Assembly: GCF_003610355.1 (NCBI RefSeq) | Contig: NZ_RAPY01000005.1 | Location: 124,001 to 188,000, forward strand | Length of the DNA: 64,000 bases | DNA from: Sphingobacterium detergens | GTDB taxonomy: Bacteria; Bacteroidota; Bacteroidia; Sphingobacteriales; Sphingobacteriaceae | Direction of reading: 5' to 3' | Part shown: piece after piece, positions 1 through 8,625 of the stretch | Position numbering within the stretch: the first letter of the stretch is position 1 | Layout of the letters: every line of letters begins with the position of its first letter | Notes under the pieces: model-generated | The model's input: the letters and a program-made list of their open reading frames with translations, nothing else | Told to the model about the DNA's origin: nothing | Database searches by the model: none | Position numbers and translations under genes: made by a program

Positions 1-253
1 CCTCTAAAATTTTTTCCTTTACGTGAGGATTCATAATTCCCATCAGCACATTCCCCGATTGAAATGCAGCAATGTTGCCTAATACTTCGTGTGTCATTTC
101 ATAGGGCATCAAAGCTTCGAGATTATCATCCCAAAATCCATTAATTTTCATAAATGCATGCTCATCCTTATTTATCCAAGAAAGCAGCTCTCTAGCAAGT
201 CCACCTGCCCCAATGATATCTACATTTATTTTACTGAATTGAATATCCTCCAT
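1..253 (-). CDS. NeuD/PglD-family sugar acyltransferase, N-terminal part (cut by window edge)
   Basis: Only the first 84 codons are inside the window; the reading frame is still open at base 1. The protein opens with a beta strand and a glycine-rich turn, GAGGLARE at residues 15-22, followed by an alternating alpha/beta pattern. This is the layout of the PglD N-terminal domain, which binds the nucleotide sugar ahead of a left-handed beta-helix acyltransferase domain. That second domain would lie outside the window. The ATG at 253 overlaps the end of the upstream reductase gene by 23 bases, and no other start gives the whole motif. With KAS III, ACP and reductase genes directly upstream, the likely job is transfer of an acetyl or longer acyl group to an amino sugar. 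The family call rests on the N-terminus alone. Confidence 0.68.
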   Translation of the reverse strand, partial: MEDIQFSKINVDIIGAGGLARELLSWINKDEHAFMKINGFWDDNLEALMPYEMTHEVLGNIAAFQSGNVLMGIMNPHVKEKILE

Positions 254-962
254 CTATTTTTATATTTTGCCCCGTTACCCATTTAGATTTTTCTGACAAC
301 AAATAATCAATTAAATATACGACATCTTCAGACTCTCCGATACCAATCGGATGCATACCGATAATTCTCTTTTTATTATCCTCCTCTAGTTGCTCAAAAA
401 GCTTTTGGGTCAAAGGAGTGTTTACAATCCCCGGAGAAACGCTGTTTACTCTAATCTTTCTCTTTGCAAGCTCCAATGCCAATGACCTAGTCAGTCCTAA
501 TAAAGCAGATTTACTAGCACAATATCCGATCTTGCCAGGTTGACCGAGTTCTCCCATCACCGATGACAATAGAATAAAACTAGCACTTTCCGTTGAATAC
601 TTTTTTTTGGACAAATTTCTTAATATTTCTATTGCAGAAAAGACATTCAAGGTGAAGATTCGCTGTACTCTGTCTTGTGTATATAACGAAATAGGTAATG
701 TTTCTTCTAACCCAGCGCAATGTACAAAGCCATTAAATTTAATATCCAAAGTTGACTTAAAAAGGTTTTCAATTTCTTCAACATTAAACAGATCAAACTT
801 TACAAAGTTAAAATTCTCAAAGCCTATTAAATCCTGTATCTTTTCTTCGTCCCTTCCAATCCCATATACACAAGTATTCACATCTTTAACAAGAAAGCTC
901 GCTAAAGCTTTGCCTATACCGGAAGTCGCCCCTGTGATTAGTATATTTCTTTTTTCAAACAT
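231..962 (-). CDS. Short-chain dehydrogenase/reductase (FabG-like)
   Basis: This is a 243-residue Rossmann-fold oxidoreductase of classical SDR length. The cofactor motif TGATSGIG lies at residues 10-17. The catalytic Ser is near residue 134 and the Tyr-Lys pair (YCASK) is at 147 and 151. The C-terminus carries the usual VTGQ..DGGY segment. ATG at 962 was chosen because the longer frame begins with TTG and runs into the ACP gene; with this start the two genes are one base apart. Sitting between an ACP/KAS III pair and a NeuD-like acyltransferase, it most simply acts as a 3-ketoacyl-ACP reductase that turns a ketoacyl product into a 3-hydroxyacyl group. A sugar-ketone reductase is the main alternative. 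Confidence 0.88.
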   Translation of the reverse strand: MFEKRNILITGATSGIGKALASFLVKDVNTCVYGIGRDEEKIQDLIGFENFNFVKFDLFNVEEIENLFKSTLDIKFNGFVHCAGLEETLPISLYTQDRVQRIFTLNVFSAIEILRNLSKKKYSTESASFILLSSVMGELGQPGKIGYCASKSALLGLTRSLALELAKRKIRVNSVSPGIVNTPLTQKLFEQLEEDNKKRIIGMHPIGIGESEDVVYLIDYLLSEKSKWVTGQNIKIDGGYSIQ

Positions 963-963
963 A

Positions 964-1194
964 TTATTCAAAACGTTCGGCTCCGATCTTCTCCATTAAG
1001 GATTGAACAGTCGTAATAGAATTTATATCATCTCCCGTCAAGTTTACATCAAATTCATTGGATACAAGACCTATCAATAGCATCGCTACCATTGAATCCC
1101 ATTCATCCAACTCTTTCAAGTTTGTTGACGTCTGTAAATCAGATTCTAGTTCTAATTCTTCTTTTAATAATTCTAAAAATTTTTCTGTGTTCAT
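964..1194 (-). CDS. Acyl carrier protein
   Basis: This 76-residue acidic protein has the size and four-helix pattern of a type II acyl carrier protein. The segment LDEWDSMVAM places the phosphopantetheine-bearing Ser at residue 34, in the usual Asp-Ser context. It lies 5 bases after the KAS III gene and 1 base before the reductase gene, so the three are almost certainly co-transcribed. It differs from a housekeeping AcpP, which normally sits beside fabF, in both context and in the sequence around the Ser. It probably serves as the dedicated carrier for an acyl chain destined for the polysaccharide. Confidence 0.9.
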   Translation of the reverse strand: MNTEKFLELLKEELELESDLQTSTNLKELDEWDSMVAMLLIGLVSNEFDVNLTGDDINSITTVQSLMEKIGAERFE

Positions 1195-1199
1195 AATGA

Positions 1200-2216
1200 C
1201 TATATTAAACTGTTATCAATTTCAATTATTCCTCCTGCCCACGATAACCCTACTCCGAACCCTACAATAACCACTGTTAACGGACTTTCAACATTACCTA
1301 AACCTTCCATTAAACGCTTTAATGCTATAGGGATTGTATTAGAAACCGTATTACCGCTATCAGACATATTTACGTAAAACTTATCCTTTTCTATCTTTAT
1401 ACGCTTCCGTAAAAAATCAAGCATAAACGAATTTGCTTGGTGAAAAACAAAGTAGTCTGGATCACTCAATTCCATTTTATTGATTTCCAATATTTTTTTT
1501 GTGAAATCCGGAATATTTTCAGTCGTAAAATTAAAAATTTCTGGACCGTTCATATACAAATCATTATCTGTATATTGATTTTCAGAGCCGTATACTCGTA
1601 TTTCTGGGTTTGTAACACAAGAGCTTTTAGTCCCACCGTTCTTTATGATCAGTTTTTCGGCACCACTTCCATCCGATCCGAAAGCAAACTGTCTTAATCC
1701 ATCTTGATCACTTTTGACTAAAAACGTGGCTGACGCCGCATCTCCGAATATTGCTCTATTTGAACGATCTTCAACATTGAGATATTTAGAATACGTCTCA
1801 GCAGTTACAAGTAAGACACTGCTAACCTGTCCACTCTCTATAAGTCCCTTAGCTAAGCTTAATCCATATACATAACCAGAACATCCTAAATTAAAATCAA
1901 AGGCGCCCACAGAACGTGAAAGACCAAGCCTCTCTTGTAACAGACAAGCAGTAGTTGGCAAAATATATTCTGGGCTTTGTGTACAGTAGACAATATATTC
2001 TACCTGTGTCTTGTCAATGACTTGAAATAATTTTAAACAAGCTTGCTCAGCTAAATCTAAAGCCGTTTCCTCAGAATTCGCCCAATACCGGGACTTAATT
2101 CCCACCTTAGATTCAAATTTCGTAAAATCATAATCTGGGAAACGATCCTGAAGCATTTCATTTGTAATCTTATTCGTTGGCAAATAATATTCTAATGCCT
2201 GTATTTTAACGCCCAT
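1200..2216 (-). CDS. 3-oxoacyl-ACP synthase III (KAS III / FabH-like)
   Basis: This 338-residue thiolase-fold enzyme condenses an acyl-CoA primer with malonyl-ACP. The catalytic triad is readable: Cys112 in LGCSGYVYG, His259 in FHQAN and Asn289 in SGNTVSN. Length and motif spacing match FabH. It lies inside the glycan locus, between the PglC-like transferase and a private ACP, rather than in a fatty-acid operon. That context points to synthesis of a short acyl chain for sugar decoration. Primer specificity cannot be read from the sequence. Confidence 0.92.
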   Translation of the reverse strand: MGVKIQALEYYLPTNKITNEMLQDRFPDYDFTKFESKVGIKSRYWANSEETALDLAEQACLKLFQVIDKTQVEYIVYCTQSPEYILPTTACLLQERLGLSRSVGAFDFNLGCSGYVYGLSLAKGLIESGQVSSVLLVTAETYSKYLNVEDRSNRAIFGDAASATFLVKSDQDGLRQFAFGSDGSGAEKLIIKNGGTKSSCVTNPEIRVYGSENQYTDNDLYMNGPEIFNFTTENIPDFTKKILEINKMELSDPDYFVFHQANSFMLDFLRKRIKIEKDKFYVNMSDSGNTVSNTIPIALKRLMEGLGNVESPLTVVIVGFGVGLSWAGGIIEIDNSLI

Positions 2217-2292
2217 AGCTAATTTATTTATTTATTAATCTATCGATTATATCAAAGATTGTCCACAATTGAATCATACGAAGCTAAGCAAA

Positions 2293-2910
2293 CTACTTAT
2301 TATTTGTTTTATTTCCTTTAAAAGCTTCCATCGTTGCTTGCCCTTCCGCTGATATCCCTTCTCGTATAAATACCTTTTTTATTGTTAAAAAAAATATTCG
2401 AACGTCCACTAAAAAAGAAACATTATTTACATACCAAACGTCATATTCGAACTTTTGTTCCCAAGATATAGCATTTCTTCCATTAACCTGTGCCCATCCG
2501 GTAATTCCCGGCCGAACGTCATGTCTTCTTCTTTGCACATCGCTGTATAAAGGCAAATATTGAACCAAAAGTGGACGAGGTCCAATTAATGCCATATCGC
2601 CTTTCAGCACATTGATTAACTGAGGAATTTCATCAAGAGAAGTTTTCCGCACAAACGCACCAACTGGAGTTAAACGATCGGTATCGGATAAGAGATTTCC
2701 CTCTTCGTCCTTCCTATCATTCATGGTTTTAAATTTGATGATTTTAAATATCCTCCCATTTTTACCCGGGCGCTCTTGAAAAAAAAACGGCCGACCGTTA
2801 TTTGCAATATACAATCCGACAGTCACCAAAACAAATAGTGGCGAAAGTATCAATAACCCCGATAAAGCTACAAAAAAGTCTACAAGGCGTTTAAGTGAAT
2901 GCTTATACAT
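2293..2910 (-). CDS. PglC-like undecaprenyl-phosphate sugar-phosphate transferase
   Basis: This is a 205-residue monotopic phosphoglycosyl transferase, which moves a sugar-1-phosphate from a UDP-sugar to undecaprenyl phosphate and so starts a glycan repeat. The N-terminal membrane segment follows KRLVDFF. Conserved blocks are QERPGKNG with FKIIKFKTM, then SLDEIPQL carrying the catalytic Asp-Glu pair, then GPRPLL. It is the minimal catalytic form, without the long multi-pass N-terminus of WbaP. ATG at 2910 was preferred over a TTG nine codons upstream; it overlaps the preceding glycosyltransferase stop by 8 bases. The following gene is KAS III. A second initiating transferase of the WecA type is encoded at 21341-22462. 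Confidence 0.93.
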   Translation of the reverse strand: MYKHSLKRLVDFFVALSGLLILSPLFVLVTVGLYIANNGRPFFFQERPGKNGRIFKIIKFKTMNDRKDEEGNLLSDTDRLTPVGAFVRKTSLDEIPQLINVLKGDMALIGPRPLLVQYLPLYSDVQRRRHDVRPGITGWAQVNGRNAISWEQKFEYDVWYVNNVSFLVDVRIFFLTIKKVFIREGISAEGQATMEAFKGNKTNNK

Positions 2911-4147
2911 ACTTCTCTGTGATGTTTTGAATCTCAATTAAAAAACGTTCCGCTAAAAACTTCCTATCGAAGTTCTCTTTCGCATATTTATATCCATTCT
3001 CTCCCTCACGCGTGATTCGTACAGGATCGGAAAGATATTCTCTTATAATACGGTCATACTCTAATGCATTTTCTGGCTCTACGTATGTACCAGCTTGTGC
3101 TTTTTCAACCAGCTCTCTCGATACACCATCAATAGCCATTAATATAGGTTTCTTGCAGGAGAAATAATCGAACGTTTTATTTGAGTAAACTGTTTTAAAT
3201 GTATCAACTTTTTTTAAGACCGATGCCCCCATATCTGATGCTAAAATAAATTTAAAAACCTCGCGCTTTGGTACAGAGTCGAGAAAACGTACATTTCGAA
3301 TTTGCATCTGCTTTGCCTTAACAATCAACCTGTCTTTTTCCATACCTTGTCCGATTAGCAAAAAAAGAACTGGAGTATTCTCTAATAGCTTACCTGCATC
3401 TAACAATTGATCAAGATGATTTGCAACTCCATGCGCTCCAACATATGTAATAACGAACTTATCTTTTAAATCATGCTCCCGTCTGAAGTTTTCTTTATCA
3501 AAAGTTTTAACAAGGTCTTCTGATAATGAGAAGTCTGCAGCATTTGGGATCATAATTAATTTACCCTCGGAAATCCTTTTTTTATCTCTTAAAGTATTAA
3601 AAAAAGCAGGTGTCAGTACATTAATTAATCTCGCTTTTCTATAGATAAACCGCTCGACCGAATAAGCTAATTTTATAATCCATTTGTTTGTCAAAACACC
3701 CGTATCTATAGCAGATTCGGGCCAAAGATCACGAATTTCGAAAACCATTGGCAAACGTTTAAATAAGGCAATCAAATACCCCGAAATTCCAACGAACAAT
3801 GGAGGTGATGTCACTACTACAACATCATACTTTCCTTTCACTTTAAATAATCCGCCCCATAAAGACGAAAACATAAAAGAGAAATATCCCCAAAGTCGCC
3901 CCAAAAACCCATTATTATATGACTCAGAAACGTGAGTTCTATGAACAGTAACATTTCCCTGTTTTTTCTTCACAAAGTACTTCCCGCCATATTCTGCCCG
4001 CTTTTTATTTCCATGGGCATGCATCATCCCTGCAATAACGACAACCTCATGCCCCATCTCAGTCCATGTCTTTGTTATTTCGTTCCAACGCGACCCTCCA
4101 GGATCATCTTCTTCTAAGAAATATTGATGTAACAATAAAATTCTCAT
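2903..4147 (-). CDS. Glycosyltransferase family 4 (WbuB-like)
   Basis: This 414-residue GT-B glycosyltransferase opens with LLLHQYF and an acidic stretch ending PGGSR, typical of WbuB-like GT4 enzymes. The N-terminal domain has a hydrophobic middle (about residues 85-150) that likely touches the membrane. The C-terminal nucleotide-sugar half includes ITYVGAHGVANHLDQLL and a later SNKTFDYFSCKKPIL segment. ATG at 4147 is preferred, since the longer frame starts with TTG inside the upstream gene. It is cytoplasmic and adds one sugar to the lipid-linked repeat; donor and acceptor are unknown. Confidence 0.9.
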   Translation of the reverse strand: MRILLLHQYFLEEDDPGGSRWNEITKTWTEMGHEVVVIAGMMHAHGNKKRAEYGGKYFVKKKQGNVTVHRTHVSESYNNGFLGRLWGYFSFMFSSLWGGLFKVKGKYDVVVVTSPPLFVGISGYLIALFKRLPMVFEIRDLWPESAIDTGVLTNKWIIKLAYSVERFIYRKARLINVLTPAFFNTLRDKKRISEGKLIMIPNAADFSLSEDLVKTFDKENFRREHDLKDKFVITYVGAHGVANHLDQLLDAGKLLENTPVLFLLIGQGMEKDRLIVKAKQMQIRNVRFLDSVPKREVFKFILASDMGASVLKKVDTFKTVYSNKTFDYFSCKKPILMAIDGVSRELVEKAQAGTYVEPENALEYDRIIREYLSDPVRITREGENGYKYAKENFDRKFLAERFLIEIQNITEKYV

Positions 4148-4149
4148 AA

Positions 4150-5271
4150 TTATTTTAGTATTATATCCCAATACAACTTGGTAAACTTTGAAACATTTTC
4201 GTTAATTAGTTGATCCAAACTTTGGGAGAAAACATCCCTCTTCTTTAATTTTGGAAAATCTTCCACCTTAAATTCCTCTATATTCCAGCCACATTCCAAG
4301 TGTGAAACAATTCCATTAAGTACCGGATTATCTTTATTTATTATGACTGGCATAGCATTTTTTAATGAAATGTACAATCGATTTGGTGCACATAATCTAT
4401 TATTGATATATGTAGGTAAATACATAACTATTGATGCAATACACTTTGACCAAACTTTACCCAATAACTCATACTTTACAGTGCCAAAGAAATAAAAATT
4501 CTCAGCATCCAGTTTAAATTCCTTTAAAAATTTTTTAAATTGAATATCACTTACTCCTACAATAAGTATTTTAAAATCTGAAGGCACAATTCGACTGAAC
4601 TCGGCAAGTTTTTCCCTCCCCCGTTCGACCTCTAAAGATCCTTGATGCATTATAAATTTAACTCCTTTGTTCAACACTGAATCTAATTCTTGAAATCTCA
4701 CATCATTTACTAACAAATCTTCATTAATCCTATCATTATAATAAGGAAGATTAAGGAAAAAATCAATATTGCATTTCAATTTTAAATTCTGACAGACAAT
4801 GTCCATCCTTTCCTGATTTGCAAAAATCACCAAGTCCGCTTTCCTCATTAATTGGTTCTCCAAAGATTGATAAACCCTATATTGTAGAGATTCATTTTCG
4901 TTTGGTAATTCGTGGTCATCGTAAATTAATGTAAAGGATTTACCCTTTATTATACGATAGATTAATGAAGGAAGAACCACAGCTGTATCCTGAACGTGAA
5001 GAACGTCAGGCCTTAGTCTAAATAAGAGCAATAAACTTTTGATTGTAGTATCTATCACTGTAAAAATCCTAAATAAAGATTTATTCCTAAATTTAGATTC
5101 AAGTTCATAAACCTCTACACCTTCTAAAAAATTCTGATATGGCTTATCTGGTAACAAAATAAAATCCAAATTATTAATCAATCCACTATTTCTTAAAATC
5201 TTAATTTGGTTAATAATCCGACCATCAACATTTAGATCTGTCTTGGCTATAAAAACAACTTTTTTCTCCAT
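4150..5271 (-). CDS. GT-B fold glycosyltransferase, probably GT4-like
   Basis: This 373-residue protein has a two-domain GT-B layout. The N-terminal half contains VLHVQDT and YDDHELP, as in many bacterial GT4-like enzymes. The C-terminal half contains FIMHQGSLEVERGRE and later the CAPNRLY segment, where GT4 enzymes bind the donor. It fits tightly in the run, 2 bases after the GT2 gene and 2 bases before the GT4 start. Family assignment is less firm than for its neighbours because the donor-site Glu motif is not obvious. Confidence 0.78.
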   Translation of the reverse strand: MEKKVVFIAKTDLNVDGRIINQIKILRNSGLINNLDFILLPDKPYQNFLEGVEVYELESKFRNKSLFRIFTVIDTTIKSLLLLFRLRPDVLHVQDTAVVLPSLIYRIIKGKSFTLIYDDHELPNENESLQYRVYQSLENQLMRKADLVIFANQERMDIVCQNLKLKCNIDFFLNLPYYNDRINEDLLVNDVRFQELDSVLNKGVKFIMHQGSLEVERGREKLAEFSRIVPSDFKILIVGVSDIQFKKFLKEFKLDAENFYFFGTVKYELLGKVWSKCIASIVMYLPTYINNRLCAPNRLYISLKNAMPVIINKDNPVLNGIVSHLECGWNIEEFKVEDFPKLKKRDVFSQSLDQLINENVSKFTKLYWDIILK

Positions 5272-5273
5272 AA

Positions 5274-6095
5274 CTATTTAAAAAAACTATAAAAGTAAAC
5301 CTTGCTAACCGCTAGTAGGCGTGTGACAAAAAAAATAAAACTATATTTAAGCGGAGCAGAAAAATATACCATAGAATAATTTTTTAAAGAAGCAATCCAA
5401 AGCCTTGTCCTATAAACCCAAGTTTTCTTAGACCTTAGAGCGGACCCCGATCTCAACCTTCTATAATAGATAACATTCTCTTCAGCAAGAATAATACTTG
5501 TAATATTTTGAGAGATCTCAAACATAAAGAGCCCATCCTCACTTATCTTAACATAAGGTTTGAATCGAAAATTTGCAACTACTTTTCGAGGGATTAATTT
5601 ACCACATACACTCGATAAAAAACCTCTATATTTAACTATATTAAAGGTAGAAGCATGTTTAAGATTATTATATGCCATTGTGACATAATCTTCTCCTATT
5701 TTATTGGATTGGTCATCAAACGTCAAAAACCGAGAAACTACTATTGATGATTCTGGCGGATCTCCTACTTCAATCCTATTTATTAATCCTTGTAGGAAAT
5801 CAGAACTAATATAATCATCATCGTCTAAGAACAATAAATAATCTCCATGCGCAAGTTCTATTCCAAGATTTCTTGCATTAGATACGCCAACAGAGCTACT
5901 AAATATTAGTTTAAAGATATCGCAATTACCAATCCACTTCAAAATATCTTCAAAATAACCCCTCCTTTCTCCATTTAATACTATTATTACTTCTAAAATT
6001 GGATCTCTATTCACTTGGCTTTTGATAGAATCAATACACTCTTTGAAGTAAAGTCCTGGTCTATAAGTAGGAATTATTATTGACACTCTTCCCAT
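5274..6095 (-). CDS. Family 2 glycosyltransferase
   Basis: This 273-residue GT-A enzyme starts VSIIIPTYRPG, the classic GT2 opening. SNARNLG followed by YLLFLDDDDYIS supplies the DxD metal and nucleotide-sugar site near residue 95. A C-terminal amphipathic or hydrophobic tail suggests membrane contact. The start codon overlaps the previous stop by one base, so translation is probably coupled. It adds one residue to the repeat unit on the cytoplasmic side. Confidence 0.92.
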   Translation of the reverse strand: MGRVSIIIPTYRPGLYFKECIDSIKSQVNRDPILEVIIVLNGERRGYFEDILKWIGNCDIFKLIFSSSVGVSNARNLGIELAHGDYLLFLDDDDYISSDFLQGLINRIEVGDPPESSIVVSRFLTFDDQSNKIGEDYVTMAYNNLKHASTFNIVKYRGFLSSVCGKLIPRKVVANFRFKPYVKISEDGLFMFEISQNITSIILAEENVIYYRRLRSGSALRSKKTWVYRTRLWIASLKNYSMVYFSAPLKYSFIFFVTRLLAVSKVYFYSFFK

Positions 6096-7252
6096 TATTG
6101 CAAAATCATTGTATAAAACTGATAGTTCATACTATTCCCATCTATTTGAGTTCTATTATTAGAATAAAATTCTCGAAAAATTGAGACCAATGACCTATCA
6201 TATTTAATTAACTTTAACCATCCGTCTGAAACTTTCCAAGAACCAGTTCGTATGATTTTATCATTCGATTCTTGTCCATTCACTAATGAATGAAAATTTG
6301 ATTTTTTGGCATTCCATAGTCGTTCCTTTAAAGTATTACATAGCAATAAAAGATCATTATTACTCCACTCACCTACTTTTAATTTTATGCAATCCAAAAT
6401 AAATTGGATTACGTGATTCCCATGAGAAATATCTTGAACTTCGGTCCCTTTATTCCAGGACTTGAACTTTGCCGATGACAAATATTTTGTAGCACTTAAA
6501 TCATAACTTGAATTCCAAATATAACAAGACTTACCACCTTCAGTAACCTTTTTCATATTTTTCTTTAAAAGGCTATTAAATGTAGTGAATACTTCTTTAG
6601 AAGCAGTTAATACTGCTTTTTTCGAAGACATATTGTTTAGATAAACAGCAATACTTCCCCATAAGGCTCCCATATGAACACGTGCCCCAATAAATAGAGA
6701 AACGTCATTGTACTGATTTATCGAGCGGTCATACCATTTAAAAAAGTTGTCTTCAACAAAAGATAAAATACCATTCTTAGTTTCATTATCAATATTTGAA
6801 CCTCCTATTGACAAAAATTCTAATATGTATCTAAATAAATATCCTTCATATAACATAAATTCTTGTCCATTCATTTTATAATTAATGTCCCTTGAAGAAA
6901 TTTCTGCTGTCCACTTTTTCTTTCCCTTTGCATTATCACCGCTATTCATAATAGAATTTATCAATCGTAAATTCAAATCTAAATAATTCCTTTCCTTAGT
7001 TCTAGAGAAATTATGATTGTTTGAATTTATAAAATATGATAACACTAGAAAATTATTTGGATTACCTCTCTTTGCGACACTAATAAGATTATCAATGTTA
7101 TTTTGGCTTGATTTATTATTTAAAACCTGAACAATTTTTTTTTCGAAAAAGGAGCTTTGTAGAGATTGAGAGAAAGCTGTCAATATATATAGATTGTAAA
7201 AAAAAACTATAAATAAGCCTTTTGAAACTCCTAAAATTTTTGATCTACTCAT
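6095..7252 (-). CDS. Exported protein of unknown function in the glycan block
   Basis: This 385-residue protein is not recognised. It opens with a positive start and a hydrophobic stretch (about residues 12-30) ending TAFSQS, which reads as a signal peptide. The rest is helix-rich, with regularly spaced aromatic and Trp residues and a motif EVQDISHGNHVIQFI near residue 275. That pattern recalls alpha/alpha-toroid enzymes that cut or epimerise polysaccharides. It sits between the Wzy-like polymerase and a GT2, where a periplasmic lyase, hydrolase or epimerase would make sense. The fold and activity are inference. The base composition is as AT-rich as its neighbours. Confidence 0.75.
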   Translation of the reverse strand: MSRSKILGVSKGLFIVFFYNLYILTAFSQSLQSSFFEKKIVQVLNNKSSQNNIDNLISVAKRGNPNNFLVLSYFINSNNHNFSRTKERNYLDLNLRLINSIMNSGDNAKGKKKWTAEISSRDINYKMNGQEFMLYEGYLFRYILEFLSIGGSNIDNETKNGILSFVEDNFFKWYDRSINQYNDVSLFIGARVHMGALWGSIAVYLNNMSSKKAVLTASKEVFTTFNSLLKKNMKKVTEGGKSCYIWNSSYDLSATKYLSSAKFKSWNKGTEVQDISHGNHVIQFILDCIKLKVGEWSNNDLLLLCNTLKERLWNAKKSNFHSLVNGQESNDKIIRTGSWKVSDGWLKLIKYDRSLVSIFREFYSNNRTQIDGNSMNYQFYTMILQ

Positions 7253-7257
7253 TTTTT

Positions 7258-8475
7258 TTATTTTATATTTAACTTAGAAAACAAATAATCCTTATTATTT
7301 GTCATAAAAAACACCAAAACTAGAAAAAACACGCTATTATGCTGTAATAAACAATCAATATTCCAACATGCCAATAAAAATATAAGAAATAAGAATCTAA
7401 ATATCCCACCAATGTCTCTTCTAAATAGAATAATATAGCTTTTGATAATTAGAAATAAAGGAATGATTCCAAAGCGCAAAATAATATTTACAAAAGACGT
7501 ATCAGTTGTCTTCATATTTGTAGCATCCAACCCGAACATCGCAGGTCGAATGAAAATAGGCATATCATAAGGCAATCCTATTACCCAATGGAACTGAGCT
7601 AGTTTATCTCTAATTCCATCATAAATAAATTCTCGATTATTAGATATGGCAGATTCATAAATTGACTGATCAGAAATTAAAATAGACAAAATTCGTCGAT
7701 CAATTTGTAAACGCACAATCTCAAAACTATTATATATAGTGGAAAAAATAATGATTATAACCAAGGACAAGAATATAATTTTAGGAGTCATCTTTAGTAA
7801 ATTATTTGAAACAACTAGATATATAGTTGCGAGAACAAATAGAGCTAAATATGTTCTATTAAAAGTGGCCAATAAAGAAATAATAGAAAGCAAATAAACT
7901 GAATTATAAAATTTACCGCTATTAAACCATTCTCCTTTTTTATTAAAAGAAAAATAAAGACCGATAAAACCAAATGCAGCATTTGAATTCATGATCCTAC
8001 CACCACTATATAACAAAACATCTTCATTTTCCAATTTTGTAAAAATTGGAAGAGGAAAAAAGACTGAAATGAAAGATAAGCTAATAGAAACTAAAACAGC
8101 CATACATAAGGTTTTCCAAACGAGTTTTATATCAATATTAAAACCTGTCTTTAATAGGATAAATGAAGAAAACAAAGGTAAACCTATACGAATTGACTTG
8201 AATGCATCTGAAGGGCTCTGCGAAAAAACAACATACTTGATTACAAACTCGTTAATTAAAACAATCGATAAAAGAACAGCAATATTAATATTAAAACTTT
8301 TTAGATTGGCTACTTGTTGATTTTCTCCCTTACAAAGTAGATTCAATATGGGTAACAATAAAAAGCCCAATTCAGAATATTTTAATTGGATACCAGGTAA
8401 CTCAATATAGAAGCTAGTGTTTGTTGGCAAACAAAAACTAACAAAGAGAATAAACAAAAACAGATATTTAATCAT
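7258..8475 (-). CDS. Wzy-like polysaccharide polymerase
   Basis: This 405-residue, very hydrophobic protein has about ten to twelve predicted membrane helices. A large polar loop (about residues 255-310) sits in the C-terminal third, the usual place for the periplasmic loop of O-antigen polymerases. It follows the Wzx gene, as Wzy usually does. Sequence conservation in this family is poor, so the call relies on topology, length and neighbours. A ligase is the alternative, but a polymerase fits a block that has its own flippase and initiating transferase. Confidence 0.78.
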   Translation of the reverse strand: MIKYLFLFILFVSFCLPTNTSFYIELPGIQLKYSELGFLLLPILNLLCKGENQQVANLKSFNINIAVLLSIVLINEFVIKYVVFSQSPSDAFKSIRIGLPLFSSFILLKTGFNIDIKLVWKTLCMAVLVSISLSFISVFFPLPIFTKLENEDVLLYSGGRIMNSNAAFGFIGLYFSFNKKGEWFNSGKFYNSVYLLSIISLLATFNRTYLALFVLATIYLVVSNNLLKMTPKIIFLSLVIIIIFSTIYNSFEIVRLQIDRRILSILISDQSIYESAISNNREFIYDGIRDKLAQFHWVIGLPYDMPIFIRPAMFGLDATNMKTTDTSFVNIILRFGIIPLFLIIKSYIILFRRDIGGIFRFLFLIFLLACWNIDCLLQHNSVFFLVLVFFMTNNKDYLFSKLNIK

Positions 8476-8625
8476 TATTATAAATTTAATACAATTTTTG
8501 AAGCAGAGTTTAAACTATCTTCTTACACCATCAGTTAATTCTACAGAGCAGATAACTTGTTATAAAATATTACACCATCATTTTATAGACGAAATTCAGC
8601 AACTTTATACTCAAAAAACTATTCG
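8476..8625 (-). other. Gap between wzx and wzy with direct repeats and an EpsG-like scrap
   Basis: This 150-base AT-rich gap is unusual in a locus where genes otherwise touch. It has no credible gene. The 11-base direct repeat TTACACCATCA occurs at 8523-8533 and 8570-8580. Between the copies, bases 8544-8567 match 23 of 24 bases of the EpsG-type polymerase gene at 27794-27817, in the same orientation. No promoter was seen. Confidence 0.5.

Noticed and set aside
607..999. Plus-strand frame antisense to the reductase gene
   Set aside because: The minus-strand SDR has complete catalytic motifs in this region; the plus-strand frame has no domain and is a shadow.
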